This document shows, in pieces, positions 42,565 through 51,416 of a stretch of DNA of 64,000 nucleotides. The notes under the pieces are model-generated. The model was not told the origin of the DNA, made no database searches, and saw only the letters and a program-made list of their open reading frames with translations. The translations under genes were made by a program, and so were the position numbers. The stretch comes from Clostridia bacterium (lineage in GTDB: Bacteria; Bacillota_A; Clostridia; Oscillospirales; CAG-272), in assembly GCA_017468115.1 (NCBI GenBank), contig JAFUJS010000002.1, positions 1 to 64,000 of the forward strand, read 5' to 3'. The number at the start of each line of letters is the position of its first letter. Position 1 is the stretch's first letter.

Positions 42565-44583
42565 ATGAGCACAGCAAAATGGATTTGGCACCCGGGCAGC
42601 TTTGAGCTTTACCACGGCATGCTTTTACATAACAGACGTACACGTACACGCACCTATGGGGAAAACACTTCCTCTGACCGATATGGGCAGACAAGGTCTC
42701 TTTTCTATCATCCAATGTGGCGTGTGGATGGACCCAGCCACAATGCAAGACTTGAAAAGATTGCAACAATAGATAAAGAGGAAACTATCGAGTTTTTTGC
42801 CAACACCAAGGATGCCATTATCTTTGTTGACGGTATGCCATACAATGTAGGCACAAAAATTCGCCTTACCTCGGGCGAGCATAGGGTTATGGTTGAGGGC
42901 TTTAAGGCGGAAAGCTTTCCTGCCTTCTTCATTAAGGGCGAAAAATTTGCCTCTGACAGAAGCTATAAGGTTGTGTCCCACACAGAATACAACGGAACAA
43001 GCGCAGGGTATAGCGAGCTTTATACCGGCCCAAGTGACCTAGTCGAAAAATTTAAGTTCTCCTACAAGAATGTTTCCCCTGTAAAGGTGGAAAATATTAA
43101 TGGCGGCACACTCTTTGATTTTGGCAAGGAAACCTTTGGTAAAATTATAGTAAAGAGCCAAAAAATCAAGGAAATAACTCTTTACCTTGGCGAGTCCAGG
43201 GAAGAGGCGCTTGACACAAATTATAGCTTAATAGTCATTAATGCGGAGCTTAAAAAGGGTAGCTACACCTCATTGCCCGTTGCCTTCAGATACGTCTTTA
43301 TAAAGAGCCAAGAGCCTGTGGAAATTGATGCTAAGTTGGAGTACCTACCAATTAAGAATAAAGGCTCCTTCAAATGCGAAAATCAGCTTATAAACCACCT
43401 TTGGGACGTTTGTGCATACACAATGCTTCTAAACTCAAGAGAAGGCTTTTTTGACGGAATAAAAAGGGACAGATGGATATGGAGCGGTGATGCCTACCAA
43501 AGCTATTTAGTAAATTATTATCTTGGCTTTGACAAGGAAATAGTAAAGCGCACAATCCGTGCCCTTCGTGGTGCAGACCCCATTAAAAAGCATATAAATA
43601 CAATAACCGACTACACCTTCTTCTGGCTTATTTCTATATGGGAATATTATTTCTACACAGGAGATAAGGATTTCCTTGAGGATATTTATGTAGATGTTAA
43701 GGCGGTTCTTTCCTTCCTTGAGGGAAGGCTCACACCTGACGGTATGTTTGAGCGCAAGCCTGACGACTGGGTGTTTATGGACTGGTCCACCTTTGATAGT
43801 GACGGACCTATTTGCGCAGAGCAAATGGTGCTTGCCAAGGCATACGAGAGTGTGCATAAAATCGCAGAGCTTTTGGGCGATTTTGAGCTGTCTGAGCGTG
43901 CAAAAAAGCAAAGCGAATACATAGTAAAAGAAGTAAATAACAGATACTGGGTCGAGAAAAAGGGCGCTTTTGTGGACTCCTACACCTCAGGCAGAGAAAA
44001 TGTAACTCGCCACGCAAATATTCTTGCAATTCTCTTTGGCTACACAACAAAGGAAAGAGAAGAAAGCATAATAAAGAATGTAATTTATAACAAGGACATA
44101 ACACCTATTACCACACCGTACTTTGAGTTCTTTGAGCTTGATTCTATGTGCCACATCGGTAACACAAAATATATGACCGATATGCTAGAGTCCTATTGGG
44201 GCGGAATGCTAAAGCTTGGTGCAACCACAATTTGGGAGGAGTTTGACCCAACCAAAAAGGGAATCGAGCATTATGAAATGTATGGCGGCAAGTATGAAAA
44301 GAGCCTTTGCCACGCATGGGGCGCATCGCCGATTTATCTGCTTGGTAAGTATGCGCTGGGTGTAAAGCCAACCTCACCGGGCTATAAGACCTACGAGGTA
44401 AGACCAAACAGAATGGAATTTGGCAGCTTCGAGGGCAAGGTTCCCACACCGAACGGAGATATTTTTGTTAAAATTAGCGACACAGGGTGCACTGTTTTGT
44501 CAAAAATCGACGGCGGAACCCTATATTTTGCCGGTAAAGAACGCAAAATCCCCAAAAATAAGCGAATTTTCATAAAGGGTTAG
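42565..44583 (+). CDS. GH78-like alpha-L-rhamnosidase family protein
   Basis: 672 residues. N-terminal beta-sandwich domains (1-270), then an (alpha/alpha)6 barrel. The GH78 active-site loop reads FDGIKRDRWIWSGD, giving Asp297, Asp302 and Asp309. The position usually occupied by the general-acid Glu (DCPQRE-type motif) is Asp302. The second catalytic region TTIWEEFD (Glu558) is present. SLCHAWGASPIYLLGKY near the end is typical. No signal peptide, so an intracellular exo-enzyme on rhamnosides or related deoxy-sugars is inferred. Start ATG 42565 behind GAAGGAGA; an upstream in-frame start at 42517 is less likely. Monocistronic. Confidence 0.85.
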   Translation: MSTAKWIWHPGSFELYHGMLLHNRRTRTRTYGENTSSDRYGQTRSLFYHPMWRVDGPSHNARLEKIATIDKEETIEFFANTKDAIIFVDGMPYNVGTKIRLTSGEHRVMVEGFKAESFPAFFIKGEKFASDRSYKVVSHTEYNGTSAGYSELYTGPSDLVEKFKFSYKNVSPVKVENINGGTLFDFGKETFGKIIVKSQKIKEITLYLGESREEALDTNYSLIVINAELKKGSYTSLPVAFRYVFIKSQEPVEIDAKLEYLPIKNKGSFKCENQLINHLWDVCAYTMLLNSREGFFDGIKRDRWIWSGDAYQSYLVNYYLGFDKEIVKRTIRALRGADPIKKHINTITDYTFFWLISIWEYYFYTGDKDFLEDIYVDVKAVLSFLEGRLTPDGMFERKPDDWVFMDWSTFDSDGPICAEQMVLAKAYESVHKIAELLGDFELSERAKKQSEYIVKEVNNRYWVEKKGAFVDSYTSGRENVTRHANILAILFGYTTKEREESIIKNVIYNKDITPITTPYFEFFELDSMCHIGNTKYMTDMLESYWGGMLKLGATTIWEEFDPTKKGIEHYEMYGGKYEKSLCHAWGASPIYLLGKYALGVKPTSPGYKTYEVRPNRMEFGSFEGKVPTPNGDIFVKISDTGCTVLSKIDGGTLYFAGKERKIPKNKRIFIKG

Positions 44584-44592
44584 ATAAATTAG

Positions 44593-44623
44593 AAAAGGGC
44601 AATCGTGCAGATTGTCCTTTTTT
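44593..44623 (+). terminator. Intrinsic terminator after the GH78 gene
   Basis: AAAAGGGCAAT pairs with ATTGTCCTTTT (one GU pair), then T-rich. Confidence 0.8.
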
Positions 44624-44766
44624 ATTTAACAAAAAATTCACATTTTGTCACACTTAAACATATTGCACAAAATTACTCTTCAAGTTATATGGTAACTAAA
44701 CGGCAAAAGGTTGACTTAACAACCAAATTTTGTTCGCTTTTGTGCAAACTTAACAAAAATCCGCCA

Positions 44767-44781
44767 TTTTTTTTTTTTTTT
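44767..44781 (+). repeat. Homopolymer tract of 15 T
   Basis: Fifteen consecutive T end 7 bp before the -35 box of the surface protein gene. Such tracts mutate by slippage and can also act as upstream promoter elements. Confidence 0.9.
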
Positions 44782-44788
44782 GTTGAAC

Positions 44789-44817
44789 TTGACAGTTTTC
44801 CACACATATGTTAATAT
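44789..44817 (+). promoter_or_regulatory. Promoter of the large surface protein gene
   Basis: TTGACA (44789-44794), 17 bp, TAATAT (44812-44817). Confidence 0.8.
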
Positions 44818-44851
44818 ATTTTTAATAAAAATAAACAAAAGGAGAGTTTTT

Positions 44852-47800
44852 ATGAAAAAAAGAATATCGTTTGTCATAGCTTTGGTGCTTGCACTTGTGT
44901 GCCTTGTTGCTTTATCAGTGTTTAGTGCTTTTGCGGATGCGCAAACAATTACCATCTCTTATATGAACACACAGGAAACAACAAGTGATACAACCTCGCT
45001 TGATACCGGTGCATATACAGGTGGTAAGCAAACTGTAACAGCAGGGGAAGAATTTACCCTGCCAACCACATCGAGCAATTCATATGCCGGACAGGAGGGC
45101 TATCAGCTTGTATGGTATACCGTTGACGGTCGTACCTATAAGGCAGGCGAGACTGTATCCTTCACTCAGGATACAAAGCTTTTCAGATGCGTGGCTAAGG
45201 AATGCTACACTCTAACAGATGTTAACTATGCTATGTGCAACGAAAGCACAGCAGCTATTTTGATGGCTGATATTTCAGCATCAAGCTCTATTAACGTAAA
45301 GGGTGAAGGACAATCCGTTCTCATTCTTAACGGCTACACAATCAATTTATCCAAAAACTCAAGCGGCTTTATGGGTGCACAACGCTCCGGTAAGCATGTT
45401 TATGGTGAGGGTACAATCAATGCAACAAGCCCGGACGGCAAGGTTGGAAGCTATTGCTTCTTCCAAGACCAATCTCATGGTTACAACGGATCAGCCAATA
45501 AAACTGTAGTAGGCGTTGACGTAACAATCAACTGTCCAACAATGTGGCTAGGTGCTGATGGCGACGGTTCATATAACAACCACTATCCATGGACAAGAAT
45601 CTATGGTAAGGTTAACTGCTATGGTCTAATTAGCATTTCAGCTACAGGTAACAGAGCGCCATTTGTTGAAATCTACGATGGTGCGAACGTAACAATAAAT
45701 GGTCCTACACTATTCAAGGATAATTCTTGGAGAGGAAACAGTTCATACACCTTTAACCACCAAGCATTTGAGCTTAGAATTTATGGCGGTACTCTCAACC
45801 TTCCAAGTGAGGCAGCAACAAAAGAGTTCTGGACTAACGACAATAAGGAAAGCTACGTAGACGGAACAACTAATTATTACAACTATGGACTTACCAAAAA
45901 CACACAGGACGTAATCAAAATATTTGGTGGCTCCTTTGTATTGCCTGACGATGCAACACCTGCAATTTCAGATTACTTGGTAACAGACTGGATTGGTTCA
46001 ATTCCAAATGGCGGTAATGGATTGGTTGCTAATAGCAACAACTCAACCTACTATATTTGCTATATGAACAGACCCGGTTATAAATTTGTATTTGAGAAGT
46101 ACACAATAGCTGAGGGTGCTTATGGAAAGCTAACAGTTACAGACTATATTGATGGCTCACTCTCAGGTACCTACTATTATCAAATGGCAACCGGAACAAT
46201 CGAGTTTGTTGACCCATACTATGCAGTATACGATACCTCTAAACAAAATATAACACAAAGTACCATTGCTAAAATTGAAGTATTTGAATTAAATTCAGAA
46301 ACAAGCGAATATACAGTAACTGATAAATTCCAGCTTGATTTTGGTATGGGCGGCGCTTTATTATTCAAAAATGGCATAACAACAGAGGATAAGAAGCTTC
46401 AAAATCTTGAGGCTAATAGTACAACATTCCAGGTTGTAGTACCTGCTGATTGTGAGCACAGCTTTACAGGCGAGCCACTTGAGGCTACATGTGAGCATGG
46501 CGCTTATGCAGATTATAACTGTACCGTATGTGGACATAACGTGTACTTTAGTTGGGGAGATAGGCTTGATCATGACTATACTCTTGGCGAGCATATTCAA
46601 GCGACTGCAACAAGCCTTGGTTCAAAGACATATACCTGTTCAATGTGTAACACCACAGTTGAAAAGGCATATTCAATTGACCCAACAAGCCTAGAGGTTC
46701 CTGTTACAATCAGAAACGATGACGGCACGTTTGAAAATATAACAGTTTTAGCAAGCGAAATCTTTGAATTTACAACATCAGGCTCAGGTGGAGATTATAT
46801 TTACACACTTTCTGCAATAAAGACCTTTGGTGACTACAAGATTCGTAACATATATGGCTTGACTATTCCAAAGGGTATTCTATATATGAATATCACATCT
46901 CATAACTACGAGAAGTACAACAATGTTGAATATGGCATTGCAGTGCTCACTATTGGCGAGGGCTCAACAATCCAAATTCAAAACATTGGTAACCTGAGAA
47001 GAGTTGAAAAGATAGTAGTAGAAAAGAATGCCGATGCTACATTTGCACCAAGCTGTAGCTACTACAACCCTAACAACGAAAGACGTGATATGCAAATTAT
47101 CAATGAGATTGATCTTTCGGCAGGAAGCCATACAGTTACATTTATGTCTAACGCATTTGATGGCAGAGGAAAAATTGCAACTCTTACCTTTGGTGAAAAC
47201 GCAACCTATAACCTTGGTCATAAAGCGTTTAATAACTGTGCAATCTTAGAGCTTACTTTTGTACCAAGCAGTGAGTTTAATTTCACAAGCACGTATGCAT
47301 TTTACGGTAACGATATGACAGAGCTTGTGTTACCAAACAACAAGGACTTCACATTCCCACAAAGCACCTTTGAAAACTGCACACTACTTAAGAGCATAAC
47401 CTTTGGCGAAAACTCCACATATACAATTGGCAGCTATTGCTTTATGAAATCCGGACTTGAAAAGCTTGTACTTACAAAGAACAGCACATATAATATCGGA
47501 TATCAAGCCTTTGTAAGTACAATTCTTACCGAATTGGATGCAAGTGCAGGTAATATTACACTTACATTAAATGGTGGAGCATTTAACTTCTGGTATAGCA
47601 ACGCAGACCAAAATAACGTTTTCACAACAATAAAGCTTGGCGAAAATTCAACCTATTCATTTGCAAAGGAATCCTTTGCTCGTATAGATGTTGTAACACT
47701 CACATTGGCAGGTAATTCAACATATACCTTTAGCGAGTACACCTTTAACAACTGTACAACTCTTACAACCATTGACGCAAGCGCTGAGGGTATTACTGCA

Positions 47801-49591
47801 ACATGGAATAGTAATGCGCTTAGAGACAGAACAACACTTACAACAATTATATTTGGCAAAAATGGCAACCACACATTTAATGGCTCAAGCTTTTACAATA
47901 CAGGCATAACCGAGCTTGTGCTTGGAGAAGGTTCAACCTACGTATTCAAGGGTGGCTGCTTTAATGGTAATACTCCAATTGCCAAAATTGATGCAAGCGC
48001 TTCTAGTTTGAATGTTACTATGGAGCAAAGTGCATTTGATTCAAAGGCTGCTCTTGAAACACTACTTATTAATGGTAAAAATTCAACCTATACGTTCGGT
48101 AATTATGCCTTCAAGAAGACTATAATTAAGGACTTAACCTTAGGAGAGGGCTCAACCTATACCTTTGGATATAAGTGCTTTGATGAAAGCACAGCGATTG
48201 CTACTATCGACGCAAGCGCTTCTGATTTGGATGTAACATTTAAGAATGAATCATTTATAAATAGAACATCACTTGTGAGCCTAAAGCTTGGTAAGAATTC
48301 TATTTATTCAATTGAAAAGCATGCATTTAGTAATACAAGCCTTGCAAACGACATTGTATTTGACAGCACATCTACCTTCACCATCGGTGAAAAAGCATTC
48401 TACGGGACAGATTTTGAAAGCATTACCTTTGGGGACGATGTAAACGTAACCTTTACATCAACCAATGCATTCCAAACTGCAACAAGCAAGTATTTGTATC
48501 TTGGTAAGAACTTCCAGATAGACTGCGCTCCTTTCTGTGATATGAAATATCTTGAAAAGATAATTATCATGGACGGTGTTAAGTTTAAGGATAATCAAGA
48601 GGAGTGGATATTCAGCAATGCTGGAGCAGATAACACCACACCACTAGTAGTAAACAACCACTCAGCTGACCTTGTATTCACAAGAGGTATGTTTAATAAC
48701 TGTGACGGTATGACTCTTTACACAGTAACAGAGGGTATCGGTACACGAAGCGATGTATTCTCAAGCTGTGAGGGAGGCTGGACAGTAATTATCGGTATTC
48801 CACACGCACTCAAGAGCGAGAGCGGTGTAAGAGACGTTACCTGTACAGTTGATGGCGCTACCATTTGGGAGGCTGTTGACTGCCCATGCGGAGTGGTAAT
48901 CGACAAAGAAACAACTGCTAATGAGTACATAAGCAAGCACAATATTACAGATACAACAGAGATAGCGCAGACATACACCTGGACCGTTGAGGTTGTACCT
49001 GCACCCGGTCATACAAAGGGCGATATTTACACAATCAAGTATGAAAACGGTTATCTTGAAATCGGTTATGTATATCATAAGTGTACTGCATGTGATGTTG
49101 AGAGCTTTACAGTTGAGGGTAGCAGTGAATACCAGTGCCCGGCACTCTTTGTAAACTATGGCTACGCATACAATGCTGACTCAGTTCTTCAGGGCTATGC
49201 AGTAAATCGTGATGCACTTTCAGCATACCAGACCTATGCTGGCAAGATTGTTAATTACGGCTTACTTGCGGCTTCCTCATCAAGGGTTGGCGCAGTTGAT
49301 AAGCTCTTTGACGAGAACGGACAGATAATTGACGGTGTTGCTCACGTTTCTTACAACGACAGAGAACAGTACGATCTTTTTGAAATGAAGATTTCCGGTC
49401 TTTCAGACGAGTATAAGGACCTTGGACTTTATGTATGTGCATATGTAATCGTAGATGGCAATGTAACATACCTAAATAACGGTGTTGAGGCTGAAACAAC
49501 AAAAACCATAAGCTATAACGAGCTTGCCAATGCTGACCTAGGCGAATTTGACATCATTCTTCCAAGCAAAAACGAGGAAGAAAACGCATAA
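44852..49591 (+). CDS. Large secreted BspA-like leucine-rich-repeat protein
   Basis: 1,579 residues. A signal peptide (1-28, cleavage likely after SAFA) is followed by an InlB-repeat-like segment (about 40-115), a beta-helix-like region (120-450), two Cys-pair modules with the pattern H-E-x-x-x-A-T then CxxC (CTVCG, CSMC; about 535-610), and some 18-20 repeats of about 23 residues (about 750-1225). The repeats share the core F-G-E-N-S-T-Y-x-x-G-x-x-A-F and are of the LRR_5/BspA type, with many Ser/Thr/Asn. A final module contains EYQCPALFVNYGYAYNAD and LGLYVCAYVIVDG. No LPXTG, GW or S-layer anchor is visible. The start is ATG 44852 (AAAGGAGAG upstream), not the longer frame. Probably mediates adhesion or host/mucin contact; binding partner unknown. 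Confidence 0.85.
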   Translation: MKKRISFVIALVLALVCLVALSVFSAFADAQTITISYMNTQETTSDTTSLDTGAYTGGKQTVTAGEEFTLPTTSSNSYAGQEGYQLVWYTVDGRTYKAGETVSFTQDTKLFRCVAKECYTLTDVNYAMCNESTAAILMADISASSSINVKGEGQSVLILNGYTINLSKNSSGFMGAQRSGKHVYGEGTINATSPDGKVGSYCFFQDQSHGYNGSANKTVVGVDVTINCPTMWLGADGDGSYNNHYPWTRIYGKVNCYGLISISATGNRAPFVEIYDGANVTINGPTLFKDNSWRGNSSYTFNHQAFELRIYGGTLNLPSEAATKEFWTNDNKESYVDGTTNYYNYGLTKNTQDVIKIFGGSFVLPDDATPAISDYLVTDWIGSIPNGGNGLVANSNNSTYYICYMNRPGYKFVFEKYTIAEGAYGKLTVTDYIDGSLSGTYYYQMATGTIEFVDPYYAVYDTSKQNITQSTIAKIEVFELNSETSEYTVTDKFQLDFGMGGALLFKNGITTEDKKLQNLEANSTTFQVVVPADCEHSFTGEPLEATCEHGAYADYNCTVCGHNVYFSWGDRLDHDYTLGEHIQATATSLGSKTYTCSMCNTTVEKAYSIDPTSLEVPVTIRNDDGTFENITVLASEIFEFTTSGSGGDYIYTLSAIKTFGDYKIRNIYGLTIPKGILYMNITSHNYEKYNNVEYGIAVLTIGEGSTIQIQNIGNLRRVEKIVVEKNADATFAPSCSYYNPNNERRDMQIINEIDLSAGSHTVTFMSNAFDGRGKIATLTFGENATYNLGHKAFNNCAILELTFVPSSEFNFTSTYAFYGNDMTELVLPNNKDFTFPQSTFENCTLLKSITFGENSTYTIGSYCFMKSGLEKLVLTKNSTYNIGYQAFVSTILTELDASAGNITLTLNGGAFNFWYSNADQNNVFTTIKLGENSTYSFAKESFARIDVVTLTLAGNSTYTFSEYTFNNCTTLTTIDASAEGITATWNSNALRDRTTLTTIIFGKNGNHTFNGSSFYNTGITELVLGEGSTYVFKGGCFNGNTPIAKIDASASSLNVTMEQSAFDSKAALETLLINGKNSTYTFGNYAFKKTIIKDLTLGEGSTYTFGYKCFDESTAIATIDASASDLDVTFKNESFINRTSLVSLKLGKNSIYSIEKHAFSNTSLANDIVFDSTSTFTIGEKAFYGTDFESITFGDDVNVTFTSTNAFQTATSKYLYLGKNFQIDCAPFCDMKYLEKIIIMDGVKFKDNQEEWIFSNAGADNTTPLVVNNHSADLVFTRGMFNNCDGMTLYTVTEGIGTRSDVFSSCEGGWTVIIGIPHALKSESGVRDVTCTVDGATIWEAVDCPCGVVIDKETTANEYISKHNITDTTEIAQTYTWTVEVVPAPGHTKGDIYTIKYENGYLEIGYVYHKCTACDVESFTVEGSSEYQCPALFVNYGYAYNADSVLQGYAVNRDALSAYQTYAGKIVNYGLLAASSSRVGAVDKLFDENGQIIDGVAHVSYNDREQYDLFEMKISGLSDEYKDLGLYVCAYVIVDGNVTYLNNGVEAETTKTISYNELANADLGEFDIILPSKNEEENA

Positions 49592-49600
49592 CTAAAAAAG

Positions 49601-49631
49601 AAAAGCACCACCCAAGCGGTGGTGCTTTTTT
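49601..49631 (+). terminator. Intrinsic terminator of the surface protein gene
   Basis: The stem AAAGCACCACC / GGTGGTGCTTT has loop CAAGC and T-run. Confidence 0.88.
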
Positions 49632-49638
49632 ACAAACA

Positions 49639-49664
49639 AAAAGCCGTGCGATTTGCACGGCTTT
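49639..49664 (-). terminator. Intrinsic terminator of pfkA
   Basis: The stem AAGCCGTGC / GCACGGCTT read on the minus strand is followed by TTTTGTTTG. Confidence 0.83.
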
Positions 49665-49668
49665 ACTT

Positions 49669-50736
49669 TTAGCAACCAACAGAATTTACAACCTTATACA
49701 TTTCTGTGAAGTACTGACGGCGCTCCTTGCAAATTGCTTCCATTTCAGCAATTTGCTCCTTTGTAAAGGCATCAAGGTCTCCATCCTTAAGCTTGCCCTT
49801 ATACATTCTGTCAAGAATAAGAGCATACTTGATTTCAACAGCAACAATTTGGTCGTGTCTTGAGCAGATAACAACATCGCTAACGCCCTCAAGCAAAAGC
49901 TCAACAGCCTTAAAGCCGCTTCTTGCAGCAAAGTTTCTGTCAGCAAGAGTAGGAATACCGCCACGAACAATGTGGGCAGGGCGAACAAATCTTGTTTCAA
50001 CACCTGTGTTTTCCTCAATTTCCTTAACAAGACCCTCGCTAAATTCAGCGCCAAGACCCTCGGCAACTACAACGATAAAGCTGCGCTGACCTGCAGCCTG
50101 TGAAGCTCTGATTCTCTTATACATAGCTTCCTTATCAAAAGGAATTTCGTTTATAGCAACACCGATTGCGTTGAGAGCAAGACCTGTCTCAACAGCGATG
50201 TAGCCTGCGTGTCTACCCATAACCTCAATAACGTTGCAACGGGAGTGGGACTCACATGTATCTCTCAGTCTGTCGCCAAGAGCCAAAACTGTATTCATAG
50301 CTGTGTCGTAGCCAACTGTAATATCAGTAGCGGTAATATCGTTGTCAATAGTACCGGAAACACCGATACAAGGAACACCTCTTATGCTAAGGTCGGTAGC
50401 GCCCCTGAAGGTGCCGTCTCCGCCGATAGCAACAATGCCGTCGATGTTGTGCTTCTTACAGGTAGCAATAGCCTTTTGCATACCCTCCTCAGTCTTGAAC
50501 TCGTCGCAACGGTCAGAGTAGAGGAATGTGCCACCTCTTGAAACTATATCAGCCACATCAAGCTTAGTAAGTGGCTTAATTTTATCATTAATAAGGCCGG
50601 AATATCCGCCGAGAATACCAACAACCTCAACACCCTTGTCGATAGCCGCACAGGTAACTGCCTTGATAACAGAGTTCATACCGGGCGCATCTCCACCGGA
50701 TGTCAAAACGCCAATTTTTCTGAATTTCTTTTCCAT
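49669..50736 (-). CDS. pfkA: ATP-dependent 6-phosphofructokinase
   Basis: 355 residues, somewhat longer than the roughly 320 of the bacterial ATP type. VLTSGGDAPGMN at the N-terminus, GGDGTFRG (105-112) with Gly at the ATP-specific position, and TIDNDI with catalytic Asp131. The residue before GTIDND is Ser127 instead of the nearly invariant Pro, and MGRHAGYIA is conserved. Commits fructose 6-phosphate to glycolysis. Promoter TTGATT-17-TAAAAT upstream; single gene. Confidence 0.95.
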   Translation of the reverse strand: MEKKFRKIGVLTSGGDAPGMNSVIKAVTCAAIDKGVEVVGILGGYSGLINDKIKPLTKLDVADIVSRGGTFLYSDRCDEFKTEEGMQKAIATCKKHNIDGIVAIGGDGTFRGATDLSIRGVPCIGVSGTIDNDITATDITVGYDTAMNTVLALGDRLRDTCESHSRCNVIEVMGRHAGYIAVETGLALNAIGVAINEIPFDKEAMYKRIRASQAAGQRSFIVVVAEGLGAEFSEGLVKEIEENTGVETRFVRPAHIVRGGIPTLADRNFAARSGFKAVELLLEGVSDVVICSRHDQIVAVEIKYALILDRMYKGKLKDGDLDAFTKEQIAEMEAICKERRQYFTEMYKVVNSVGC

Positions 50737-50778
50737 ATCACATATCTCCTTCTAGAAAAAAATTCCAAATTCCACAAT

Positions 50779-50807
50779 ATTTTATCACAATATATATATA
50801 AAATCAA
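50779..50807 (-). promoter_or_regulatory. Promoter of pfkA
   Basis: Minus strand: TTGATT (50802-50807), 17 bp, TAAAAT (50779-50784). It slightly overlaps the end of the CinA-type gene. Confidence 0.7.
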
Positions 50808-51289
50808 TACTTTTCTTTAATTTTTTCAAGTAACTTCAAAAGCAAAGCTTTTGTTGCTCCCTGCCTAATCTCATCACGGGACAAATGGCTATCAAGGGCT
50901 AGCCTCTGGCTAAACACCTGACCCTCTATTGCTAGTCCCAAATATACGGTGCCAACAGGGTCGGCATCTGTACCGCCACCGGGCCCTGCAAAGCCTGTTG
51001 TGCTAATGCCGATATGGCTGTTCATAGCACGGCACACGCCCAGCGCCATCTCCTCGGCACATTTACAGCTAACCTCAGTATATGTGTCAATGGTGCAGGG
51101 TGAAACGCCCAGCACATTTATTTTTATCTCGTTTTGGTAGGAAACAACTCCCCCAAGAAAAACCGAGGACGCACCGGAAATGTCGGTAATTGTCTTTGCC
51201 ACAAGCCCACCGGTGCAGGACTCTGCCGTAGCAAGAGTAAGATTATTTTCCCTGAGCCTTGAAAGCAGCTCCTTGCAAATATTCTCCAT
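50804..51289 (-). CDS. pncC: CinA C-terminal domain protein (nicotinamide-nucleotide amidohydrolase)
   Basis: 161 residues, the stand-alone CinA-C domain. TLATAESCTGGLVAKTITD with the catalytic Ser, GVVSYQNEIK, and GFAGPGGGTDADPVGTVYLG are diagnostic. It deamidates nicotinamide mononucleotide to nicotinate mononucleotide in NAD recycling. The ribosome binding site is GGGAGC. Divergent from spoIIR. Confidence 0.92.
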   Translation of the reverse strand: MENICKELLSRLRENNLTLATAESCTGGLVAKTITDISGASSVFLGGVVSYQNEIKINVLGVSPCTIDTYTEVSCKCAEEMALGVCRAMNSHIGISTTGFAGPGGGTDADPVGTVYLGLAIEGQVFSQRLALDSHLSRDEIRQGATKALLLKLLEKIKEKY

Positions 51290-51355
51290 AAAGCGCTCCC
51301 TCTGTTAGATTTCCTTATTATCATACCACAAAATGGAAAAATTATCAACTCAAAT

Positions 51356-51384
51356 GTATAAAAAATAAAAGGGAAGCGAATAAT
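51356..51384 (+). promoter_or_regulatory. Sigma-F-type promoter of spoIIR
   Basis: GTATA (51356-51360), 15 bp, GCGAATAAT (51376-51384) matches the sigma-F/G pattern (GYATA, about 15 bp, GGnnAnAnT) at all but one of the fixed -10 positions. No sigma-A pair fits this location. spoIIR is a known sigma-F gene in Bacillus. Confidence 0.65.
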
Positions 51385-51416
51385 GAATTAAAAATAACAG
51401 CAAGGAGAAAAAAGAG

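Noticed and set aside
47110..48530. DNA-level tandem repeat in the surface protein gene
   Set aside because: The repeats are at protein level (about 23 residues) with strong nucleotide divergence, so they are not recent tandem DNA copies.
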